DNA of 48,538 nt from Nocardioides terrae. GTDB lineage: Bacteria > Actinomycetota > Actinomycetes > Propionibacteriales > Nocardioidaceae. The notes beneath the pieces were generated by a model, which saw only the letters and a program-made list of their open reading frames with translations, ran no database searches and was not told the origin of the DNA. This document shows positions 7,046-12,869 of the stretch, piece by piece. The position numbers and the translations under genes are program-made. The stretch lies in the NCBI RefSeq assembly GCF_900112345.1, contig NZ_FOLB01000016.1, positions 1-48,538 on the forward strand. Direction: 5' to 3'. How positions within the stretch are numbered: position 1 is the stretch's first letter; every line of letters begins with the position of its first letter.

Positions 7046-7250
7046 CGGGATGCACCAGCGTCACGTCGTGATGGACGGCCGCGCGTCGAAGCTGCGCGAT
7101 CAGGTCGACCACGGCCACCGCGGGGATCACGACGGACTCGCAGCCGTCCGAGATGACCACAACCGGGGTGCCGAGCGAGTCGGTCGCCTCGACCTTCAGC
7201 GCGCCGCGGACCTTGAAGACCCTCGCTCGGGTCGCCGTCGCCGTCGCCAT
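7026..7250 (-). CDS. Hypothetical inovirus protein, 74 residues
   Basis: It starts MATATATRARVFKVRG; a beta-rich soluble protein with alternating hydrophobic strands (TPVVVISDG, SVVIPAVAVVDLI) and a histidine-bearing C-terminal helix. The ATG follows the upstream stop by only a few bases. No recognised family. Next to the probable ssDNA-binding protein it may work in DNA replication control. Confidence 0.6.
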   Translation of the reverse strand: MATATATRARVFKVRGALKVEATDSLGTPVVVISDGCESVVIPAVAVVDLIAQLRRAAVHHDVTLVHPGVGVGA

Positions 7251-7251
7251 G

Positions 7252-7578
7252 TCAGGCGCCGGCCGGCTGGGGGAGGATCGCCTCGACCTCCGGCACCCGC
7301 TTCCACGCCTTGAAGGTGCGGTAGACCCGCTCCCCCACCGCGCGGGTCTCGATCGACACCTCCAGCGCGACCATCGTGCCCGCGGCGGGGAACGACTCAT
7401 CGGTCAGGCTATCCCCGAGCAGCTCGACCGACTGGACGTAGTCACCGTCACGGCCCGTCAGGAGCCGCGCCTCACGCCGCTCCCAGTCCGTACCGTCCTT
7501 GCGCTTGACGACCGAGCCGTCCTTGCGCCTCACCAGCTCGGAGCGCACGCCCCGGAACTCACCCAGCAGCACCAACAT
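7252..7578 (-). CDS. Probable ssDNA-binding protein (gene V-like)
   Basis: 108 residues, predominantly beta strand with many Lys/Arg (RRKDGSVVKRKDG) and aromatic residues, as expected of an OB-like ssDNA-coating protein. It is the first gene of the leftward operon, directly after the intergenic region holding the parS-like site, where an abundant replication protein would be placed. ATG 7578 is preferred over GTG 7581 because GGTGG is better spaced. No catalytic motif. Assignment is by composition and position. Confidence 0.5.
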   Translation of the reverse strand: MLVLLGEFRGVRSELVRRKDGSVVKRKDGTDWERREARLLTGRDGDYVQSVELLGDSLTDESFPAAGTMVALEVSIETRAVGERVYRTFKAWKRVPEVEAILPQPAGA

Positions 7579-7601
7579 CACTGACCACCAATCGCTAGCG
7601 T

Positions 7602-7617
7602 TGTTTCACGTGAAACA
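7602..7617. promoter_or_regulatory. Perfect consensus parS (ParB-binding) site
   Basis: TGTTTCACGTGAAACA is a perfect 16-bp palindrome identical to the bacterial parS consensus. It lies between the divergent repressor and ssDNA-binding-protein genes, in the probable leader or promoter of the leftward operon. A second CACGTG core (7645-7650) lies 38 bp away, and a separate palindrome, AGGAAAGTTTCCT, is at 7656-7668. Host ParB binding is predicted; alternatively a phage regulator uses the palindrome. Confidence 0.8.
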
Positions 7618-7696
7618 CATCTAAGCAGATGATCCGTCGCGGTGCACGTGATCGGAGGAAAGTTTCCTTGCGCGCAACCGTGGGCAGAATGGATGC

Positions 7697-8335
7697 ATGA
7701 CTCCCACAAGTCGTCAGATCAACGAGAACGTCGTCGTACTGATGCACCGACTCCAGCTCAACAACACCGACCTGGCGGCAGCCCTGCACATCGGGCGCGT
7801 AAGCGTGGGTCACCGGCTCAGCGGGCGCACGGAATGGCGCGCGACCGAGCTAGAGATACTCGCCGAGCTGCTCAAGGTCACCCCGACCGAGCTGATGGGC
7901 ACGATCCCGCCTTACAAGGAGTGGAATCATCGCCGCCAGCAGCCACCAGCGGCCCGCGCTGTCGTCAGTGGGCCACGCTTCCTGATCGCGCCAGAGCCCG
8001 CCTTCGACGCACAGCCTCAGCCGTTCAACCGGTGGAGCCCGACTAGCGACATTATGTCAATATGCGGAGGTTCCGGCGCTCACCCGGACTTGCGGCGATG
8101 CACCCGCTTGCCACCCGCAGGGCCATGGGTCTCGGCCTGGCCACGGTCGTGGCTGGCGTGCTCCACGCCTCGGTCGTTGGCCTGCTTGCGGTCGAGCGCC
8201 TCGCGCATGCGCGCCTTGAGCTCGTCGTTCTGGTCAGATGATTGGTCGGCCACCGGTCCAGACTCACACGTGTCGGCCGACATCGCCACTCGGGAGGTGA
8301 TCGCGCTAGCGGGCTCGCCGCAGGAAAACAGATGA
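7697..8335 (+). CDS. XRE-family repressor of the inovirus, C-terminus fused across attR
   Basis: An N-terminal helix-turn-helix at about residues 8-60 (NNTDLAAALHIGRVSVGHRL) marks a phage-type repressor. It is the only rightward phage gene, divergent from the main operon, so it likely controls the shared intergenic region. The frame has no stop before the right attachment repeat: residues 117-121 (SDIMS) are encoded by the repeat, and the remaining 91 residues of the 212 come from host DNA antisense to the DUF5302 gene. In the circular phage the same frame would continue from position 16 to 318, giving 221 residues with a different tail. Confidence 0.7.
   Translation: MTPTSRQINENVVVLMHRLQLNNTDLAAALHIGRVSVGHRLSGRTEWRATELEILAELLKVTPTELMGTIPPYKEWNHRRQQPPAARAVVSGPRFLIAPEPAFDAQPQPFNRWSPTSDIMSICGGSGAHPDLRRCTRLPPAGPWVSAWPRSWLACSTPRSLACLRSSASRMRALSSSFWSDDWSATGPDSHVSADIATREVIALAGSPQENR
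8045..8059. repeat. Right attachment-site repeat, dif-like
   Basis: AGCGACATTATGTCA, identical to 1-15. The next host base extends the match to ACATTATGTCAA, the XerD arm plus central bases of actinobacterial dif. The 11 bases at 8035-8045 match the XerC arm only partly (CCGA core), as expected of a phage-borne degenerate arm. Confidence 0.8.
8080..8289 (-). CDS. DUF5302 domain-containing protein
   Basis: A small, highly charged protein of 69 residues. The core LKARMREALDRKQAND, the His/Gly-rich middle and the ending RRKSG are typical of the actinobacterial DUF5302 family. Function unknown; it is predicted soluble and largely disordered. The start may be GTG 8289 or ATG 8283. It is the first host gene next to the prophage, and the extended repressor frame runs antisense through it. 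Confidence 0.75.
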   Translation of the reverse strand: MAMSADTCESGPVADQSSDQNDELKARMREALDRKQANDRGVEHASHDRGQAETHGPAGGKRVHRRKSG

Positions 8336-8384
8336 CTCGGGAGGCCTCAGGAGCGGCTCTCGAGCTCCCAAGTCATCTGTTTTC
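8324..8384. terminator. Long inverted repeat, probable bidirectional terminator
   Basis: Arms 8324-8343 and 8365-8384 match at 19 of 20 positions around a 21-base loop. The outer part reads AAAACAGATGACT and AGTCATCTGTTTT, so a T run follows the stem in either direction. It lies about 85 bp past the tag stop codon and would end that leftward transcript. Confidence 0.75.
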
Positions 8385-8469
8385 GCCCCAGCGCGGCGGC
8401 CGGAAGCCGGCTCGGACGGACTTCCTGCGCGTTCGACGCGTCGAGGCGCGCCGCGCTGACCGATGACCG

Positions 8470-9075
8470 TCAGGCCGGCGGCGTGAACCCTGAGCGCGCC
8501 GTGGCGACCTGCTCGCGCACGACGCAGCCGGTCTCGTGGTCGTTGACCAGCCCCATCGCCTGCATGAAGGCGTAGGCCGTCGTCGGGCCGACGAAGCGCC
8601 AGCCCCTCTTCTTCAGGTCACGCGACATCGCGACCGACGCGGCCGACGTGGCCCGCCACTCGGGCACCCGGTCGGGCTCGGGGTCCTCCCAGCGCCAGAA
8701 GTACGCCGCCAGCGAGCCTTCCCGCTCGACCAGGTCGATCGCCCGGCCGGCGTTGTTGATCGCCGCCTCGATCTTGCCGCGGTGTCGGATGATCCCAGCG
8801 TCCTGCAGGAGCCGCTCGACGTCACCCTCGTTGAAGGAGGCGACCTTCTCGAAGTCGAAGCCGGCGAAGGCCGCTCGGAAGTTGTCCCGCTTGGCGAGGA
8901 TCGTGCGCCATGAGAGTCCGGACTGGAAGCCCTCCAGGCAGACCTTCTCGAAGAGCCGCCGGTCGTCGACGACCGGGAAGCCCCACTCGGTGTCGTGGTA
9001 GCTCAGGAACTCGGCGACGGAGCCGGCCCAGGTGCAGCGCAGCTCGCCGTCGGGCGCGAGAAAGGTGGCGGTCAC
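8470..9075 (-). CDS. tag: DNA-3-methyladenine glycosylase I
   Basis: A base-excision repair enzyme that removes 3-methyladenine from alkylated DNA. The 201 residues match the family's usual length. The structural zinc ligands are present: Cys14 and His27 (spaced 13 apart, as in E. coli Tag), and HETGC near the C-terminus. Also present are YHDTEWG and FEKVCLEGFQSGLSW, hallmarks of the family. The GTG start at 9075 is preferred over long upstream extensions that read through the neighbouring genes. Confidence 0.9.
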   Translation of the reverse strand: MTATFLAPDGELRCTWAGSVAEFLSYHDTEWGFPVVDDRRLFEKVCLEGFQSGLSWRTILAKRDNFRAAFAGFDFEKVASFNEGDVERLLQDAGIIRHRGKIEAAINNAGRAIDLVEREGSLAAYFWRWEDPEPDRVPEWRATSAASVAMSRDLKKRGWRFVGPTTAYAFMQAMGLVNDHETGCVVREQVATARSGFTPPA

Positions 9076-9118
9076 GGGCGCAACTCTCGCACCCGGCGCC
9101 GACAACAGGCCCGAAGAA

Positions 9119-9580
9119 TCACAGGGTGAGCTCCATGAAGACCGAGTTCGGATCCTCGACGTAGTCCGCGAACGGCCCGCGCACCACGAACCCGTGCCGC
9201 GCATACAGCCGTCGCGCCGGCGCGAAGTAGTCCTCGGAGCCGGTCTCCAGCAGGACCTGCGACGCTCCGCCGGCCCGGGCCTGGTCGAGCAGGAAGCCGA
9301 GCAGCGCCGTCCCGATGCCTCTCCCCCGGCCGCCGACCGCCGTGCGCATCGACTTGAGCTCGACGGACCCGTCGCCGTGGTCCTTGAGCGCCCCGCAGCC
9401 GGCCAGACCGTCACCCTCCCAGGCCGACCAGAACCTGAGGCCGGGCGCGCGCAGCCCGGCGAGGTCGAGAGCGTGCACCGACTCGGGCGGCGAGACGGCG
9501 TACATGTCGTCGAGGTGCTCCTCGAGGAGCGCCACGACGGCCGGCCGGTCCAGGTCGTCGAGCTCGAAGTGCAGGTCCAC
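9119..9580 (-). CDS. GNAT family N-acetyltransferase
   Basis: 153 residues. The acetyl-CoA binding motif A appears as RGRGIGTALLGFLLDQA near residues 85-101, after a beta strand (SVELKSMRTAV). The C-terminus has YARHGFVVRGPF, the usual motif B region. These enzymes transfer an acetyl group to an amine; the substrate is not evident. Start GTG at 9580. Confidence 0.85.
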   Translation of the reverse strand: MDLHFELDDLDRPAVVALLEEHLDDMYAVSPPESVHALDLAGLRAPGLRFWSAWEGDGLAGCGALKDHGDGSVELKSMRTAVGGRGRGIGTALLGFLLDQARAGGASQVLLETGSEDYFAPARRLYARHGFVVRGPFADYVEDPNSVFMELTL

Positions 9581-9617
9581 GTCGCGAGAGGGTAGCCAAG
9601 CCCCTCCGAGGCGCTGG

Positions 9618-10274
9618 TCAGCGGTGCTTGCGGTGCCAGAACGGGTTGTGGACCCGGCGGACGAGCACGCCGATCTTGTCGATCCGGTGCTCCGGGTTGC
9701 CGTACTGGTCGGTCCAGAAGTTCCCGCGCGCGTGATCCTCGGGCGTGGCGCACGTGGAGACGGTGATGTAGGCCTTGTGCGGCGTCGCCCGGGGCTTGCC
9801 CGGCACTGCCGCGCGCTGCTTGCGCAGCGACGCCGCCGACCGGAACGACACCCAGCGGGTGCGGGTGATCCGGTAGACGTAGCGCCACTGCCCCGCGTCG
9901 ACGAGCACCTTGTCGCCGTCGTGGAGCGACGGGACGCGGCCGAAGATGCCGCCGTGGGACGAGCGGTGCGCCGTGACCTGGTAGTTGCCGATCCCGCCCG
10001 GTCCGACGCCACCGTCCCGGCCGTACGGCGCCGCCGCGATGCCGCGGTTCTGGATCCGCGTCCCCGGCCCGTCGTCGGTCTTGCCGCGGTAGGCGATCAC
10101 CGGGAGCCGGTGGATCCCGATGGCCGGGATCGTGATCCGGGCGTTGCGCGGGTGACCGCTGCTGGGGACCGGCGCGGCCTGGGCGCTCGGCAGGGCGACG
10201 AGGCCGACCGCGAGGGCGACGACGAGACCGACGACGAGACCGACGACGATGCGGATGAGACGGGTGGGGTGCAT
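9618..10274 (-). CDS. Class E/D-like sortase
   Basis: A membrane-anchored transpeptidase of 218 residues. An N-terminal hydrophobic anchor (IVVGLVVGLVVALAVGLVAL) ends in SAQA. Catalytic residues are visible: His in YQVTAHRSS (about residue 100), Cys in TVSTCATPED (about 173), and an Arg nearby in the C-terminal region. Sortases join surface proteins to the cell wall or each other. No LPXTG-type substrate is encoded in the window, so it probably acts in a housekeeping role. Confidence 0.85.
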   Translation of the reverse strand: MHPTRLIRIVVGLVVGLVVALAVGLVALPSAQAAPVPSSGHPRNARITIPAIGIHRLPVIAYRGKTDDGPGTRIQNRGIAAAPYGRDGGVGPGGIGNYQVTAHRSSHGGIFGRVPSLHDGDKVLVDAGQWRYVYRITRTRWVSFRSAASLRKQRAAVPGKPRATPHKAYITVSTCATPEDHARGNFWTDQYGNPEHRIDKIGVLVRRVHNPFWHRKHR

Positions 10275-10320
10275 GGCCGGGAAGTACCCCGCCCGGGGCC
10301 GATCCACCCCACCGGTCTCA

Positions 10321-11199
10321 TCAGATGTCGCGCAGGCGCGGCAGCACCAAGCCGACGAACTGCTCGGTCCACGCCACCGGGTCGTCGTTCTTGGGCGGGT
10401 TCACGGTGACCAGCGTGACGCCGAGCTCGGCGTACTCCTCCATCGCGGAGAGGAAGGCGTCGGTGTCCTCGATCGGGTCGAGCGCACCGCCGCCACCGAT
10501 GGTCTTGCGGATGTCGTCGTAGTCGCGGCCGAGGGTCTCGCAGTGCCCCTTGAGCACGTCGAGCTTGTGCGCGACCCCGTCCACACCCTCGCGGGTGAAG
10601 AGGTGGCACGCGTCGGCGTACTGCGCCACGAGACGGAGCGTCTTGCGCTCTCCCCCGCCACCGATCAGGATCGGCATCCGACCGCGCGGCGGCTGCGGGA
10701 GGCTGATCGTCTCCTTGAGCCGGTAGTGCTCACCCTCGAAGGCGCCGTCGTCGTCGGACCACATCTGGTTGACGATCCGGAGCGCCTCCTCGAGCCGCTC
10801 GAAGCGCTCGGCGGTCGACGGGAACGGCACGCCCAGGCCTTCGTGCTCGCGGTCGTACCAGGCCGCGCCGATGCCGAGGAAGGCGCGCCCGCGGGAGAGC
10901 ACGTCGACGGTGGTGGCGATCTTCGCGAGCAGACCAGGGTGCCGGTAGGTGACACCGGTGACGAGGAGCCCGAGGTTGAGGTTCTCGGTGATCCCGGCGA
11001 GGTAGCCGAGCGTGGTGTAGCCCTCGAGCATCGGCTCGAACGGACCCCCGACCGGGATCATCTGGTAGTAGTGATCCATCACGGTCATCTGTGCGATGCC
11101 GCCCTGGTCGGCGACCTTGGCCGTCGCGGTCAGACGGTCGGTGAGCGTGTGCTCCCAGTCGGGGTGCGTGAAGGTCATGTAGTGAATGCCGGCGTCCAT
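10321..11199 (-). CDS. LLM-class F420-dependent oxidoreductase
   Basis: 292 residues of the luciferase-like TIM-barrel fold. Typical segments are MTVMDHYYQM near the N-terminus, RGRAFLGIGAAWYDREHEGLG in the middle (family signature for F420-using members), and PILIGGGGERKTLRLVAQYAD. It would use reduced deazaflavin F420 to reduce an unidentified substrate. ATG start with GAGGC upstream. It stands alone on the minus strand, divergent from the cyclophilin gene. Confidence 0.85.
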   Translation of the reverse strand: MDAGIHYMTFTHPDWEHTLTDRLTATAKVADQGGIAQMTVMDHYYQMIPVGGPFEPMLEGYTTLGYLAGITENLNLGLLVTGVTYRHPGLLAKIATTVDVLSRGRAFLGIGAAWYDREHEGLGVPFPSTAERFERLEEALRIVNQMWSDDDGAFEGEHYRLKETISLPQPPRGRMPILIGGGGERKTLRLVAQYADACHLFTREGVDGVAHKLDVLKGHCETLGRDYDDIRKTIGGGGALDPIEDTDAFLSAMEEYAELGVTLVTVNPPKNDDPVAWTEQFVGLVLPRLRDI

Positions 11200-11310
11200 G
11201 CCTCGACGCTAGGACCTGGAGTGCGGTCCAGCGCAAGGGGTGTACACCGGCCAGCCGTTGTGACCGGCAAGTAGCCTCCGCCTCGCCCGCGTGGACGATG
11301 GCCCCCTAAC

Positions 11311-12006
11311 ATGCGGCGCATGCTGAAGCGCGCGCTCCTCACGGCTGTCCTGCTCACCACCGGCACGACCCTGGCCGCCTGCGGTGGGTCCGACGACACG
11401 GCCAAGGACGCGGGCGCCTCGGGCGTGGACTGCACCTATCAGCCCGACGGGTCGCAGGCATCGGTGAAGCGTCCGTCGTCGACGGCCGCGTACGACGGCG
11501 ACGTGTCGGCGACGCTCACGCTCGACAGCGGCGCCGTACCGCTCACGCTGCACGCCGGTGACGCGCCCTGCACGGTGAACTCGTTCGCGTCGCTCGCTAA
11601 GCAGGGCTACTTCGACGGCACGACCTGCCACCGCCTGACGACCGACGGGATCTTCGTGCTGCAGTGCGGCGACCCGACCGGATCGGGCTCAGGTGGGCCC
11701 GGCTACGCCTTCGACGACGAGCTGAAGGGCGCGAAGGCGCTGCAGGACGACCCGGTGGGCCAGGGCGCGAAGACCTACGCCGCCGGCACCGTCGCGATGG
11801 CCAACGCCGGGCCGAACACCAACGGCTCGCAGTTCTTCCTAGTGTACGCCGACAGCCCGCTGCCGCCCGACTACGCCGTCTTCGGGACGATGGACGCCGC
11901 CGGTCTCCAGGTGGTCAAGGACGTGGCCGCCCTCGGCACCGCGACGGGCGAGAGCGACGGCGCCCCGAAGCAGCCGGTCACCATCAAGGGCGTCTCGGTC
12001 AGCTGA
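11311..12006 (+). CDS. Lipoprotein cyclophilin-type peptidyl-prolyl isomerase
   Basis: A signal peptide ends in the lipobox LAAC (Cys about residue 24), so the protein is anchored outside the membrane. After a linker it has a cyclophilin domain: GYFDGTTCHRLTTDGIFVLQCGDPTG, AGTVAMANAGPNTNGSQFFLVY and FGTMDAAGLQVV-like segments, covering the active-site Arg and Gln region (with Ile-Phe-Val-Leu-Gln). It assists folding of secreted proteins. ATG at 11311; 11320 is possible. Its last 8 bp overlap the convergent osmC-like gene. Confidence 0.88.
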   Translation: MRRMLKRALLTAVLLTTGTTLAACGGSDDTAKDAGASGVDCTYQPDGSQASVKRPSSTAAYDGDVSATLTLDSGAVPLTLHAGDAPCTVNSFASLAKQGYFDGTTCHRLTTDGIFVLQCGDPTGSGSGGPGYAFDDELKGAKALQDDPVGQGAKTYAAGTVAMANAGPNTNGSQFFLVYADSPLPPDYAVFGTMDAAGLQVVKDVAALGTATGESDGAPKQPVTIKGVSVS

Positions 12007-12436
12007 CCGTGCCGCTGGCGTAGCGCACCGGGTCGCCCAGCGTGATCGTCCGGCCGACCGTGCAGAGCCGGTCCTGGCTGCGCTGGATGGCCGACTCGAG
12101 GACGGCGCGCGCGGCGTCGCCCGCCTCCCCCTCGGGGAAGGTCACGTCGAGGGTGACCCGCAGGTCGACCAGGTGGTTGCCGCCCTCGTCGCGCACCTTC
12201 CGGCCCTCGGCGCGCGCCGCGAACGACTCGAACGGAGCGCGCTTGCCGGTGATGAAGTCGACGTCGAGCGCGCTGCAGCCGGCGAGCGCCACCAGGAGCA
12301 GCTCGACCGGGGTGAAGTCGGGGTCGTCGCCGTGGCTGAGCGTCAGGACGCCGCCGCGGGCGTTGACGGCCTTGAACCGGTGCTCACCGACCTTCTCGAG
12401 GTCGATCGAGCGGAGGTCGGGCGTGAGGTCGGTCAT
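11999..12436 (-). CDS. OsmC family protein
   Basis: 145 residues. The two conserved cysteines of the OsmC/Ohr fold are present, in ALAGCSALDV and DRLCTVGRT. They form the peroxide-reducing thiol centre in this family, so a role in detoxifying organic peroxides is likely. ATG 12436 (MTDLTPDL) is preferred over an upstream ATG. Convergent with, and overlapping, the cyclophilin gene by 8 bp. Confidence 0.85.
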   Translation of the reverse strand: MTDLTPDLRSIDLEKVGEHRFKAVNARGGVLTLSHGDDPDFTPVELLLVALAGCSALDVDFITGKRAPFESFAARAEGRKVRDEGGNHLVDLRVTLDVTFPEGEAGDAARAVLESAIQRSQDRLCTVGRTITLGDPVRYASGTVS

Positions 12437-12515
12437 GCCGACAGAATGACACGGTGTGGAGCGCCGACATCGGGGCACTGGGTCTGGGTCCTGACGTCAA
12501 TGGATGGAGTTGAGC

Positions 12516-12800
12516 ATGCTCACCCTCACGCCCAACGCGACAGACATCGTGCGCAACATCGCGAACCAGTCGCCCGAGCCGGACAACGCCGGGCTCCGGA
12601 TCACCTCCGACGGGAGCGCCGAGGCGCCCTTCGCGGTGACCGCTGCCGACGCCGCCCAGCCAGGTGACCAGGTCGTGTCCCAAGAGGGAGCGCACGTCTA
12701 CCTCGACGAACCGACCGCCGGCCTCCTCGACGACAAGGTCCTGGACGCCCGGGTCGACGAGGAGGGCAGGATCGAGTTCGCCCTCGGCCAGCAGGCCTGA
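12516..12800 (+). CDS. HesB/IscA-like fold protein lacking cysteines
   Basis: 94 residues that follow the A-type Fe-S carrier layout (LTPNATDIVRNI start, GLRI strand, then VYLDEPTAGLLDDKVLDARVD) but have none of the three cysteines needed to hold a cluster. Such cysteine-free homologues are common in actinobacteria and their role is unknown. The ATG at 12516 is set by GGAG eight bases upstream. Confidence 0.75.
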   Translation: MLTLTPNATDIVRNIANQSPEPDNAGLRITSDGSAEAPFAVTAADAAQPGDQVVSQEGAHVYLDEPTAGLLDDKVLDARVDEEGRIEFALGQQA

Positions 12801-12869
12801 CGACCCGATCCGTCAATAGCCCGATGGGGGCTCGCGGCGTTCCACCGGCCGACTTCTAGGCTGGGCGCC

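Larger units (their letters stand above)
1..8059. mobile_element. Integrated inovirus (filamentous phage) prophage
   Basis: Inovirus signature genes sit together: a Zot-type ATPase, a rolling-circle Rep, a 50-residue single-helix major coat protein, a secreted C-terminally anchored adsorption protein and several one-helix membrane proteins. Nearly all are on the minus strand with start/stop overlaps. The element lies between copies of a 15-bp direct repeat. No tyrosine or serine integrase is encoded, which fits elements that use the host XerCD recombinases. The circular form would be 8044 bp. Filamentous phages of Gram-positive actinobacteria are known (for example Propionibacterium phage B5) but rare. 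Confidence 0.88.

Noticed and set aside
9076..9888. Fusion of the Tag frame with upstream sequence
   Set aside because: The extension is antisense-like noise across the GNAT and sortase genes in another frame; the family N-terminus fits the GTG at 9075.
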